From Bacteroidota bacterium (GTDB lineage Bacteria > Bacteroidota > Bacteroidia > Bacteroidales > JAAUTT01), in NCBI GenBank assembly GCA_023429135.1, contig JAEYWD010000037.1, forward strand, positions 1 through 64,000: a stretch of DNA of 64,000 bases, written 5' to 3'. Under the pieces are notes generated by a model. The model saw only the letters and a program-made list of their open reading frames with translations. It was not told the origin of the DNA and did not search any database. The position numbers and the translations under genes are program-made. This document shows positions 45,219 to 53,751 of this stretch, piece after piece. The first letter of the stretch is position 1, and the number at the start of each line of letters is the position of its first letter.

Positions 45219-47222
45219 ATGGCAAGAATAGGAGTATTTATTTGTCATTGCGGCGAAAATATAGGTGGTACAGTCGATTGCAACAAAGTTGCAAAATCGG
45301 CCGAATCGTTCGATGGTGTTGTCTTCAGTACCGACTATAAATATATGTGTTCCGATCCGGGGCAAACGCTGATTAAACAGGCCATTGCCGAGCACAAACT
45401 CACAGGTGTGGTGGTAGGAGCCTGCTCTCCTCGTATGCACGAGCCTACCTTCCGTAAAACCTGCTCCGAGGCCGGCGTAAACGGTTATATGTGCGAAATG
45501 GCGAACCTGCGCGAACATTGTTCCTGGGTGCACGAAAAAGGGGAAGCCACCACAAACAAAGCCACCGATCTGGTGCGTATGCTTGTAGGAAAGGTAAAGA
45601 ACAACAAGCCCCTGTCGCCCATCAAAGTGCCTGTGAGTAAAACCGCACTTGTGATTGGCGGCGGTATTGCGGGCATCCAAACCAGTCTTGATATTGCCAA
45701 TGCCGGACATAAAGTGGTTCTGATTGAGAAGCAGCCGTCTATTGGCGGACACATGTCGCAGCTTTCGGAGACTTTCCCTACGCTTGACTGTTCTCAGTGT
45801 ATTCTTACACCCCGTATGGTGGAAGTAGCACAGCATCCTAACATCGAGCTTATTACCTATGCCGAGCTTGAGAGTCTGGATGGTTTTATAGGGAATTTCA
45901 AAGCCCGTATACGTAAAAAAGCAAAGAGTATCGACGAGAAACTCTGCACTGGCTGCGGGTTATGTACAACCAAGTGCCCTACCAAAAAGATACCTGGAGA
46001 GTTTAACGAGAAGCTGGGTAACCGAACTGCCATTTATGTTCCTTTTCCGCAAGCAGTGCCTAATAAGCCGGTAATTGATAAAAATAATTGCACCTACTAT
46101 CAGAAAGGAAAATGTCGCATCTGCGAAAAATTCTGTCCTACGCAGGCTATTCGCTTCGATCAACCTGACGAGATTATAGAGCGTTCAGTTGGTGCTGTTG
46201 TTGTTGCCACCGGTTTTGAGGTTAAAGGAACCGATTTCTTCCCTGAATACGGTTATGGTAAATATGCCGATGTGATTACAGGCTTGCAGTTCGAGCGTCT
46301 TGCTTCGGCATCGGGACCCACTTTTGGAGAGATACGCCGTCCTTCGGATGGTAAAATTCCTGAAAGGATTGTGTTTCTTGCCTGCGCCGGCTCTCGCGAT
46401 CCGGCAAAAGGCATAAAATACTGCTCCAAAATTTGCTGCATGTACACGGCCAAACATGCAATGCTTTACAAGCACAAAGTGCATCATGGCGATGCGTACG
46501 TTTTCTACATGGATATCCGTGCTGCCGGAAAGATGTACGACGAATTTACCCGCCGTGCCATTGAAGAAGACGAAGTGAAATATATCCGGGGCCGTGTTTC
46601 GCGTATTTATGAGAAAAACGGAAAGTTGATTGTAAAAGGGGCCGATACTTTGCTCGGAGCCATGCCTGTGGAAGTTGAAGCCGATATGGTGGTGCTTGCC
46701 ACGGCAAGTGTAGCTCATAACGATGCTGCCGATCTGGCTCAGAAGTTGCATGTATCGTACGACGAAAACAATTTCTTCGTGGAAGCTCATCCTAAGCTCA
46801 AACCCGTAGAGACAAATACCGCAGGCATATTTCTGGCCGGTGCCTGCCAATCACCACGCGATATTCCCGAAACCGTTGCTATGGCTTCAGGAGCTGCCAG
46901 TAAAATCCTGGGTTTGTTCTCGCAGAACGAACTCACCCGCGAACCGGTGGTGGCAGTGGTGAACCGTACCGCACCTCCTGTATTCTCAACCTGTGTGGGT
47001 TGCTTTATGTGCCAGTCAGTTTGTCCGTACCAGGCCATCGAAAAGGAAGAGATTAAGAACCGTGCCGGCGAAACAATTAAGACTGTTGCAAAGGTGAATC
47101 CCGGATTATGCCAGGGTTGCGGAACCTGTGTGGCTTTCTGTCGGTCCAAGTCGATCGATATCCAGGGTTTCTCGAACGAACAAATGGTAGAAGAAGTTTT
47201 TGCTTTGCTCAATAACGATTAA
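45219..47222 (+). CDS. hdrA: Heterodisulfide reductase subunit A (flavin-bifurcating)
   Basis: This 667-residue HdrA carries the FAD thought to bifurcate electrons. Order: N-terminal Cys-rich segment (CHCGENIGG); Rossmann FAD motif GGGIAGIQ (147-154) with the HdrA-specific LDCSQC (Cys191, Cys194); inserted ferredoxin domain with Cys243/246/249/253 and Cys291/299/302/306; second half of the thioredoxin-reductase fold; C-terminal ferredoxin domain with Cys592/595/598/602 and Cys631/634/637/641. This is the full-length single-copy architecture, not a duplicated HdrA. It starts 6 nt after hdrB. Confidence 0.95.
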   Translation: MARIGVFICHCGENIGGTVDCNKVAKSAESFDGVVFSTDYKYMCSDPGQTLIKQAIAEHKLTGVVVGACSPRMHEPTFRKTCSEAGVNGYMCEMANLREHCSWVHEKGEATTNKATDLVRMLVGKVKNNKPLSPIKVPVSKTALVIGGGIAGIQTSLDIANAGHKVVLIEKQPSIGGHMSQLSETFPTLDCSQCILTPRMVEVAQHPNIELITYAELESLDGFIGNFKARIRKKAKSIDEKLCTGCGLCTTKCPTKKIPGEFNEKLGNRTAIYVPFPQAVPNKPVIDKNNCTYYQKGKCRICEKFCPTQAIRFDQPDEIIERSVGAVVVATGFEVKGTDFFPEYGYGKYADVITGLQFERLASASGPTFGEIRRPSDGKIPERIVFLACAGSRDPAKGIKYCSKICCMYTAKHAMLYKHKVHHGDAYVFYMDIRAAGKMYDEFTRRAIEEDEVKYIRGRVSRIYEKNGKLIVKGADTLLGAMPVEVEADMVVLATASVAHNDAADLAQKLHVSYDENNFFVEAHPKLKPVETNTAGIFLAGACQSPRDIPETVAMASGAASKILGLFSQNELTREPVVAVVNRTAPPVFSTCVGCFMCQSVCPYQAIEKEEIKNRAGETIKTVAKVNPGLCQGCGTCVAFCRSKSIDIQGFSNEQMVEEVFALLNND

Positions 47223-47223
47223 A

Positions 47224-47655
47224 ATGGAAAACAATGTCAAAGTAGTTGCCTTTGTCTGCAACTGGTGTACTTATGCCGGAGCCGATTTAACAGGTACCAG
47301 CCGCATAAAATATTCATCGGATGTGAAGATTGTGCGTTTTCCCTGCACGGGACGTATCGATTTTATGCTGCTGATGAAAGCCTTTGCCGAGGGGGCTGAT
47401 GGAATCATCGTTTCGGGATGTCATCCAAACGATTGTCACTATACATCGGGCAACTTTCATGCACGCCGCCGCTGGATTGTCCTCAAAAGCGTGCTCGAGA
47501 CTTTTGGAATCGACACCCGCCGTATTCAGTTCTCCTGGGTTTCGGCTGCTGAAGGAGCCAAGTGGGCCGAAATTGTAAATACAACCGTGGAAAGGATTAA
47601 GGAATTGGGACCTTATACAGAGTACAGGGATTTGGCGGGGGTGGAAGCCCCCTAG
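47224..47655 (+). CDS. flxD: FlxD/MvhD-like [2Fe-2S] electron-transfer subunit
   Basis: This 143-residue MvhD-family protein connects the NADH dehydrogenase module to HdrA. Cluster Cys residues are at 12 and 15 (CNWC), 41, 66 (SGCHPNDC) and 71. The ATG at 47224 follows the hdrA TAA by 1 nt; a longer upstream TTG start would overlap hdrA. The last six codons (AGVEAP) and the TAG stop lie in an inserted GGGGG/CCCCC hairpin repeat (47637-47669), so the native C-terminus has been replaced or extended. Confidence 0.9.
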   Translation: MENNVKVVAFVCNWCTYAGADLTGTSRIKYSSDVKIVRFPCTGRIDFMLLMKAFAEGADGIIVSGCHPNDCHYTSGNFHARRRWIVLKSVLETFGIDTRRIQFSWVSAAEGAKWAEIVNTTVERIKELGPYTEYRDLAGVEAP

Positions 47656-47669
47656 ATCCCCTAAAGGGG
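47637..47669. repeat. G/C hairpin repeat inserted at the 3' end of flxD
   Basis: GGGGG (47637-47641) pairs with CCCCC (47648-47652), and CCCCT (47658-47662) with AGGGG (47665-47669); the TAG stop of flxD falls between them. It is an intergenic-type repeat in an otherwise compact operon. Confidence 0.65.
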
Positions 47670-47722
47670 GACCTGATATGCGCGTAATTGTAATGTGTCA
47701 CAATGTTCTAAAAATTTTTAAG

Positions 47723-48523
47723 ATGGAAAAATTGCATCAAATAGCTTCGGAGTTGCTTTCTTCAGGGAAGGTAAAGCTGGTGATCGGTTACGAAAAGGGT
47801 ACCGGTGACAAACGAAGACCTGCCTTTGTCAGCAACGTTAACGCTGTTGACCGACTAGTTTTCGATAGACATTGCAGTCATAATTTATCAGTATATCTTA
47901 CAAAACCTGAATATAAGAATACCACTTATATTGCCATATTCGCAACGCCCTTGACAATGCGGTCGGTTGTGCGTTTGGCAGGTGAAAACCAGTTTCCTGG
48001 AAAAAATCTGAGTTTTATTGTTTTGGATCAGGATCAAAATCTATCCTTAATTGAAGGTGTTGAGGCTTTGGCTAATCACGTGGGACAGGAAAAAATTGTT
48101 CCATCGGAAGTTCATGCGGAATTACTGGCAAAATTTGAAAGCATGAGCCGCGAAGAGCGTTTTGCCTTCTGGAAAGAACAACTTTCCAACTGCATCAAAT
48201 GCTATGCGTGCCGTGCTGCCTGTCCTATGTGTTATTGCTCCCGCTGCACGGTGGAAGTGAACCAGCCTCAGTGGATATCGGTTCCATCAACGTTACAGGG
48301 CAATTTCGAATACCATATCATGCGAGCCATGCACATGGCAGGAAGGTGCGTGGATTGCGGCTCATGTGAAGCTGCCTGTCCGCTGGGTGTACCTCTGAAT
48401 TTAATTACCCGGCGCATGATCAAAGACATAGAAGCGAGCCTTGGACCCGACATCGTTTCTATGGATACCAAAAGTGTTTTAAACACCTTTCAACCGAACG
48501 ACAAAGAGAATTTTATCCGATAA
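47723..48523 (+). CDS. flxC: FlxC-like 4Fe-4S dicluster protein
   Basis: This 266-residue protein (from the ATG at 47723) carries two [4Fe-4S] motifs: Cys157/160/163/167 with extra Cys170, in CIKCYACRAACPMCYC, and Cys209/212/215/219 in CVDCGSCEAACP. The N-terminal half (QIASELLSSGKVKLVIGYEKG, TYIAIFATPLTMRSVVRLAGENQ) resembles coenzyme F420 hydrogenase/dehydrogenase-beta-like FlxC proteins. An earlier in-frame ATG at 47678 would add 15 residues but lies right beside the repeat. It ends 2 nt before flxB. Confidence 0.85.
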   Translation: MEKLHQIASELLSSGKVKLVIGYEKGTGDKRRPAFVSNVNAVDRLVFDRHCSHNLSVYLTKPEYKNTTYIAIFATPLTMRSVVRLAGENQFPGKNLSFIVLDQDQNLSLIEGVEALANHVGQEKIVPSEVHAELLAKFESMSREERFAFWKEQLSNCIKCYACRAACPMCYCSRCTVEVNQPQWISVPSTLQGNFEYHIMRAMHMAGRCVDCGSCEAACPLGVPLNLITRRMIKDIEASLGPDIVSMDTKSVLNTFQPNDKENFIR

Positions 48524-48525
48524 GT

Positions 48526-49554
48526 ATGCAAACTGAAACTTATACCATCACGGAGAGCAATCTTCAAAAACTGCTGCAGGAGTTGCTGACCTCTGGGCAA
48601 AAAGTTGTTGCGCCGGTTCGTAAAAACAATAAGGTTCTTTTTAATAAAATTAAATCGGCCACCGAAGTTTGCTCCGACCATGTTCAAACTGCACTGTCGG
48701 CCAAACACCTTGCTTTTCCCCGCACCGAAGTTTTGCTTCAATACAAAAAAACGGGTAAGGATGTAGTGATCACCGATTTCCCTTTTGATGAAATTTCGCA
48801 AACCATATTATGGGGTTCCCGGCCATGCGATGCTGCAGGATTTGCTCCACTCGACGGCATTTTCAACTGGGACTGCAAAGACGATATTTACAACAAGCGC
48901 AAAGAACATCTCACCATCATCAGCTTTTCGTGTACAAAACACGATGATGCCTGTTTCTGCACATCGGTGGGAGGCGGTCCGGGAAATACAGCAGGGAGCG
49001 ATATGCTGATAACTCCAATGGGCAATGGTTCCAATATTGCGGAGGTTTTCACCGAAAAAGGGAAAGAGATTTTAGAAAAATATTTTTCTTTTTTCGAGAC
49101 CGGAACCACCGAAAACAAAGAACACCACCTTACAAAAATTGAAAAGGTTTTTGATACCGATGAAATTAAAGCCAAAGTAGAAGCTTTTTTTGAGAGTGAT
49201 GTCTGGAGAGAACAATCGGCCCGATGCATGGGGTGCGGTGCCTGCGCTTATGTTTGTCCGGCATGTGCCTGTTTCGATATTCAGGACGACAAGCACGGAA
49301 GTAAAGGCAGTCGTTTACGTTGCTGGGATTCGTGCGGATTTCAGCTATTCACGCTGCATACATCGGGGCATAATCCACGCGAAACACAAGCCCGTCGTTG
49401 GCGACAACGGGTGATGCACAAATTCTTGTATATGCCCGAAAGAATTAATGTGGTAGGATGCTCAGGCTGCGGCCGTTGCTCCAGGGCTTGTCCCGCGGAT
49501 ATGAATCTGCTGGAGCATCTGGAAGGGATTGCAAAAAAGGAAGCAGAGAATTGA
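48526..49554 (+). CDS. flxB: FlxB-like 4Fe-4S protein (sulfhydrogenase beta/AsrA type)
   Basis: This 342-residue protein resembles the beta subunit of sulfhydrogenases and anaerobic sulfite reductase A. Two cluster motifs are Cys234/237/240/244 with further Cys247 and Cys249 (CMGCGACAYVCPACAC) and Cys312/315/318/322 (CSGCGRCSRACP). RPCDAAGFAPLDGIF and FSCTKHDDACFCTSVGGGPG are family features. It passes electrons from FlxA to FlxC and on to HdrA. Confidence 0.87.
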   Translation: MQTETYTITESNLQKLLQELLTSGQKVVAPVRKNNKVLFNKIKSATEVCSDHVQTALSAKHLAFPRTEVLLQYKKTGKDVVITDFPFDEISQTILWGSRPCDAAGFAPLDGIFNWDCKDDIYNKRKEHLTIISFSCTKHDDACFCTSVGGGPGNTAGSDMLITPMGNGSNIAEVFTEKGKEILEKYFSFFETGTTENKEHHLTKIEKVFDTDEIKAKVEAFFESDVWREQSARCMGCGACAYVCPACACFDIQDDKHGSKGSRLRCWDSCGFQLFTLHTSGHNPRETQARRWRQRVMHKFLYMPERINVVGCSGCGRCSRACPADMNLLEHLEGIAKKEAEN

Positions 49555-49635
49555 GAAGGTGTGAAGATGAGAATTTAGTATTAGAGAAGTTATGAATGTG
49601 AAATAATAAATGACTTAGTAAAACATAGATAAACC

Positions 49636-50475
49636 ATGTGTAACAGCAACATATATATGCCATACCCAATGCGCATCGAAAAGATTACCAACGAAGCGCC
49701 GGGAGTGAAGACTTTCAGGTTAAATTTTATCAATGCTGAAGACGCGCAGCAATTCACTTTCAACGCCGGGCAGTTTGGAGAATATTCGGTATTCGGAACG
49801 GGCGAATCGACTTTTTGCATTGCTTCTTCTCCTACAAGAGGCGGTTACATCGAATGTACCTTCCGGCAAGCCGGAAAAGTTACCAGCGCTTTGGCAAACT
49901 GCGAAGAAGGTGATACCATTGGCTTTCGTGGTCCGTATGGCAATATTTTTCCCTTGGACGAATGGAAAGGTAAAAACCTGCTGTTTATTGCCGGCGGTAT
50001 AGCCCTGCCACCCATGCGCTGCGTAATCTGGAATGCGCTCGATCGCCGGAACGATTTTAAAGATGTTACCATTATTTACGGCGCACGCTCGGTCAACGAT
50101 CTGGTGTATAAACACGAACTCGACGAATGGAAAAACCGCGACGATGTTAAACTGGTGGTTACGGTGGATCCGGGGGGTGAAACGCCCGACTGGAAAGGAG
50201 AAGTTGGCTTTGTGCCATCGGTTGTCGAAAAAACAGCGCCTGTTGCCGCCAACACCATTGCGATTGTTTGCGGACCTCCCGTTATGATTAAATATACCTT
50301 CCCCGTGCTTGAGAAACTTGGCTTTACCGACGATACCATTTACACCACCTTGGAAAACCGCATGAAATGTGGTTTTGGAAAATGCGGTCGTTGCAACGTT
50401 GGTAAGGTGTATGTTTGCAAGGACGGACCGGTGTTTACTTACAAACAACTGAAGGAGTTACCGGATGAATATTAA
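49636..50475 (+). CDS. flxA: FlxA-like FAD/NAD(H)-binding oxidoreductase
   Basis: This 279-residue ferredoxin-NADP reductase-fold protein oxidises NADH and feeds the complex. It has the FAD domain (about 10-110, FCIASSPTRGGYIECTFRQAG), NAD domain (LLFIAGGIALPPMRCVIW, VCGPPVMIKYT) and a C-terminal [2Fe-2S] site with Cys245, Cys250, Cys253 and Cys261 (CGFGKCGRCNVG), as in HydG/PyrK/AsrB proteins. The ATG at 49636 gives the usual NIYMPYPMRIEKI start. It is the last operon gene, after an 81-nt spacer. Confidence 0.88.
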   Translation: MCNSNIYMPYPMRIEKITNEAPGVKTFRLNFINAEDAQQFTFNAGQFGEYSVFGTGESTFCIASSPTRGGYIECTFRQAGKVTSALANCEEGDTIGFRGPYGNIFPLDEWKGKNLLFIAGGIALPPMRCVIWNALDRRNDFKDVTIIYGARSVNDLVYKHELDEWKNRDDVKLVVTVDPGGETPDWKGEVGFVPSVVEKTAPVAANTIAIVCGPPVMIKYTFPVLEKLGFTDDTIYTTLENRMKCGFGKCGRCNVGKVYVCKDGPVFTYKQLKELPDEY

Positions 50476-50570
50476 TATCGACCAAGAAACCCTCCCCAGA
50501 AAAAGGTATATAGTCGTGCCATGTATTTTGGGCAATAGACTATTGTCCAAAGACATTTTTGTGTGTATTA

Positions 50571-50602
50571 GCCGTGGACTGTCGTCTGAGGACTGTGGAC
50601 TT
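50571..50602. repeat. Heptanucleotide-period repeat, inverted partner at 61648
   Basis: Seven-base units GTGGACT, GTCGTCT, GAGGACT, GTGGACT. The 22 nt at 50579-50600 are the exact reverse complement of 61648-61669, 11 kb away. Nearby, GGCAATAGACTATTGTCC (50540-50557) is a near-palindrome. Confidence 0.6.
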
Positions 50603-50610
50603 TACTGAAT

Positions 50611-52368
50611 TCAATAATATTGATTCACCGGAAACTGATTAGCATCATTATATTCCGAGATTTTGCTGCCTGAAACTTTCAATACCAGGGAAGAGCAAAC
50701 AGGAAGGTGAAGGTCTATTTTTGAAACCGGATAATATTTTATTTCGTTGCTTAATAAATCAGTACAGGCAACAGAACGTCCAATGCCCAGGTAAACAGAA
50801 AGATCGAGGAGTATATTTTGCGATGAAAGTATATCGAAGTTGCAAACTACAAGATATCCTGACGTATCGTTTCCAGTTTCGTGTCGGTAGGCAGCAATGA
50901 TAGCATGATGTCCGAAGTCGACAAAGTGACAGTTTCCTCCCTGACGGAAAACCGGATATTCAGCCAGAATGCTGTTAATCTGTAATAAGAATTTTCCAAA
51001 TCTGGCTTCGGAAGGAAATTTCATTTTATTGCTTTTACCGATAAATTGTATTTTCTTTTCCACTCCAAATTCAACTCCCTGAACTATTCCTGTAGCTCCT
51101 GTTCCCATTAAGGCCGCAGCAACATATCTGGGAATTGTAGCATCGGCACTGCAGAATTCCTGAGCCGGAGAACCCGAATCGTGCGATGTTACAGGCATAA
51201 AGTAACGGAGATGGTTGGAAAGGCGGTGAAGATTCTTCAGATATTCGCGTAGTTTGGGAACAAACTTATAATCCCACGGGGTTGCGAGATTCAGGTTCAG
51301 ATGCCAGTCTTTACTGGTTTTTATCATTGTATTTTCATCAGCAAAATATTCAGCGAGAATACCAACTTCAGGAAATTCGGAATGTAGTGTATTGGTGAGC
51401 GACAGAATAAAATCGGGATTGCTGCTGTGAAGGTTGTCGAAGCGAACAAATCCCCCGGTGATGTCTGCAAATCGTGCCCAGAAAAGTGTATAGCTGGTCA
51501 TGTAGTCCCAAATCTCCTGGCGGATTGCTTCAGAAGGATGATTATAATTGATAAGTACCAGATCGTCCCAGAAACACCAGCCATGATCGGCCAGATAGCG
51601 GGCACGCTGAAATCCGTCGGGGCTGTTGGCGTCGGAAATAATCCAGTCGGGTGCCTGTTTGGCGATGTTGCTATGCACACCCACATGATTCAATACCAAA
51701 TCGAAACATAAACGAATACCGAGTGCCTTGGCGGCTTCAACAAATTCTTCGAGTTGCGATATGCCATTCAGAGGGGAGGTAGAGTCAACATACCTGGGGT
51801 CGACTGAGAACAGATCCTTAGCCGAGTATGGACTCTCCGATGTATCGAGTGTCGTTAACGGAAGCAGATGAACAGCATTGAAACCCATAGCCCGTATACG
51901 ACCGAGGTCAGTGGTCCAGTCGGTTATGGTACCCGAAACATTCGGTATAAGAGTATACATCCGCAAACCATCCACCTGAGGCGGATCTACAAGAATCCAG
52001 GCGTCTTCAACGTTGTCTCGGGACCAGGAAAGTCCTTTGTCGAAAGAATATTCTGTCCTGAATTTATGTAATCCTGTATGAGTGGGACGAATCTGGCATA
52101 TTAGTCTGCTCGAATCAATCCAAGAAAATGGAATGGAACTCCAGGTTTTACCATCAGTTGAATTCATGGTAGTAACCAGATTGGCCTGAATGTTACCACG
52201 AAAAGGAGCATCCATGTCGATGGTAATTGTAATGGTGAAAAGTTCGCCCTGGCAAGCCCGGGAATAATTATGCTGACCAACAGGGTAGGAGCGGTGTACC
52301 TTGCCTGCTATGGGTTGAACCCTGGGACGATGAGGAATAACCGGGACACGGTTGTGAAATATCGGCAT
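50611..52368 (-). CDS. GH13 alpha-amylase-family enzyme
   Basis: This 585-residue GH13 protein has no signal peptide, so it is cytosolic. It has an N-terminal beta-sandwich (about 1-130), a TIM barrel (about 135-480) and a C-terminal beta domain. All four conserved regions are present: I DLVLNHVGVHS, II GFVRFDNLHS with nucleophile Asp311, III GILAEYF with acid/base Glu340, IV TSHDSGSP with Asp397. The RFDNLHS and AEYF motifs recall GlgE-type maltosyltransferases, but the overall match is loose. The substrate is probably an alpha-glucan. A frame-disrupted small ORF ends 4 nt upstream. Confidence 0.85.
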   Translation of the reverse strand: MPIFHNRVPVIPHRPRVQPIAGKVHRSYPVGQHNYSRACQGELFTITITIDMDAPFRGNIQANLVTTMNSTDGKTWSSIPFSWIDSSRLICQIRPTHTGLHKFRTEYSFDKGLSWSRDNVEDAWILVDPPQVDGLRMYTLIPNVSGTITDWTTDLGRIRAMGFNAVHLLPLTTLDTSESPYSAKDLFSVDPRYVDSTSPLNGISQLEEFVEAAKALGIRLCFDLVLNHVGVHSNIAKQAPDWIISDANSPDGFQRARYLADHGWCFWDDLVLINYNHPSEAIRQEIWDYMTSYTLFWARFADITGGFVRFDNLHSSNPDFILSLTNTLHSEFPEVGILAEYFADENTMIKTSKDWHLNLNLATPWDYKFVPKLREYLKNLHRLSNHLRYFMPVTSHDSGSPAQEFCSADATIPRYVAAALMGTGATGIVQGVEFGVEKKIQFIGKSNKMKFPSEARFGKFLLQINSILAEYPVFRQGGNCHFVDFGHHAIIAAYRHETGNDTSGYLVVCNFDILSSQNILLDLSVYLGIGRSVACTDLLSNEIKYYPVSKIDLHLPVCSSLVLKVSGSKISEYNDANQFPVNQYY

Positions 52369-52372
52369 AAAC

Positions 52373-52628
52373 TCAGTTAAGCTGTTGATAAATTAAATTC
52401 CGAAATGACTGAATACTGTATTTACATGCTCCGGCACGAATAACAATATCAATACCAAAAAGTTTCTGTGGAAAGAATTTTTGAAATAGAAGGGCTTGAA
52501 AAATATGTTTTTGACAAATTCAGAACAACTTCCGGCTTTTTATCTTCCGTGTATATCCGGCTTTCTATTCCCTCTGCAATCAACGTTAAGGCTATATCCG
52601 CAGCAATTCTATCCCCACATACCAGCAT
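52373..52628 (-). pseudogene. Frame-disrupted small ORF upstream of the GH13 gene
   Basis: On the minus strand an ATG at 52628 opens 59 codons (MLVCGDRIAADIALTLIAEG and on, ending TETFWY) to a TGA at 52449-52451. A second frame takes over across a TTTTT run just before that stop and continues GIDIVIRAGACKYSIQSFRN to a TGA at 52373-52375. One +1 shift at the T-run joins them into about 84 residues, ending 4 nt before the GH13 ATG. The composition looks protein-like, but I do not recognise the family. It could be a degraded gene, a base-calling error in a homopolymer, or a real 59-residue protein. The remainder of the 52369-52715 gap shows nothing. Confidence 0.35.
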
Positions 52629-52715
52629 TTCGGATCATAAATAAAGGCCACAATGTATTAAAAAATTTAAACAAATACCGTGATTTGTAAAAAATTAGTT
52701 GTGTAATAAACGATA

Positions 52716-53492
52716 TCAGGCAGCCGATTTTTCGTTATCATCTCCCGAACTTTGAATAAAGGGATGTTCATTTCCCAAGTATTTGTCGATATAATTGTGT
52801 GCCAGGTATATTGCCGGAGTTAATACAATGGCAAGAATTATCTTGTATAAATACTGCACCACGCCCACACTTAGCACCTGCAACAAACTCCAGTTACCAA
52901 AAATATAAAAGGCTATAAAGAGTATAATAAAACTGTCGATTAGCTGCGATATTACCGTAGAGCCGGTAGCTCTCAGCCAAAGCTTTTCGTGTCCTGTAAT
53001 TTTTCTCAGAAAGTGAAAAGTATAAGCATCTACCATTTGACTGATAAGAAAAGCAGTTATCGATCCAATGATAATACCTCCGCTTTGGCGGAAAATGGAC
53101 TGGTAAGCATAATCAATATCGAAAGTTTGTCCTTGAGAATCCTTGCTGTTTAACTGTAGCCAGAAATCAGCTCCTGGAAGAGCGGTTCCAATATAGATGA
53201 AAACGAAACCGAATAAAATGATTCCTGCAGTAAACAGGCTGATTCGCTTAACGCCCGTCCGTCCAAAGTATTCGTTAACCAGGTCGGAGATTACAAAAAC
53301 AAAAGGCCAGATGAGGATACCTACGCTCATATTGAAGTCGAAAAATAATCCGGAGGCAGAGAATGAATCAAGGCTGAGAAGTTTGCCCATTGAAAAAATT
53401 TTCATTCCCAGCAACTCGGCAAACACAGCAGTGCCGGTGATACATCCCGAGAGAATCCAGAAGAGATTACTAAGTTTTGAAGGTTTATGCAT
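52716..53492 (-). CDS. VUT-family (YhhQ/DUF165) queuosine-precursor transporter
   Basis: This integral membrane protein has 258 residues from the ATG at 53492; an upstream TTG would add nine residues but lies in a hairpin. It has about six TM helices and the DUF165 pattern: FDFNMSVGILIWPFVFVISDLVNEYFGRTGVKR, GSITAFLISQMVDAYTFHFLR and RATGSTVISQLIDSFIILFIAFY. E. coli YhhQ imports queuosine precursors preQ0/preQ1. No preQ1 riboswitch was recognised in its leader. Confidence 0.87.
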   Translation of the reverse strand: MHKPSKLSNLFWILSGCITGTAVFAELLGMKIFSMGKLLSLDSFSASGLFFDFNMSVGILIWPFVFVISDLVNEYFGRTGVKRISLFTAGIILFGFVFIYIGTALPGADFWLQLNSKDSQGQTFDIDYAYQSIFRQSGGIIIGSITAFLISQMVDAYTFHFLRKITGHEKLWLRATGSTVISQLIDSFIILFIAFYIFGNWSLLQVLSVGVVQYLYKIILAIVLTPAIYLAHNYIDKYLGNEHPFIQSSGDDNEKSAA

Positions 53493-53606
53493 GGATAATG
53501 ATTTTGTGCAAGAACACAATTGTTAGTTTGAATTAATTCCGATCTATAAATATATAACTTGATTTAGAACAGATTGTTCTTTACCGATAGAAAATTCCCG
53601 GTTGTG

Positions 53607-53699
53607 CTTAGGCTCTTCCTAAGTTGGTTTTATTAATACAGGCTGCGCCTGCGAACAATATGGATTAAATTAGGTAGCAGAAATTCAGGCTGGAGCCTG
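53607..53699. repeat. Cluster of three perfect hairpins
   Basis: CTTAGG/CCTAAG (53607-53623), CAGGC/GCCTG (53639-53651) and CAGGCT/AGCCTG (53686-53699) stand in a row between the VUT gene and the phosphatase 3' end. The last two share a CAGGC..GCCTG core and look like repeated REP units. Confidence 0.5.
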
Positions 53700-53751
53700 C
53701 AGAATGCATTCGACAAAGGTAAAACCCTGGCCGAGCAGAGAGACTGCTAAT

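Noticed and set aside
45207..45836. 209-codon open frame antisense to hdrA
   Set aside because: It lies fully over a strongly conserved gene and its product (His/Arg/Cys-rich) looks like a complementary-strand artefact. The same applies to 46185-46850 and 49720-50448.
53504..53519. Possible preQ1 riboswitch before the VUT transporter
   Set aside because: A TTGTG/CACAA hairpin is present but the preQ1-binding core and A-rich tail are not.
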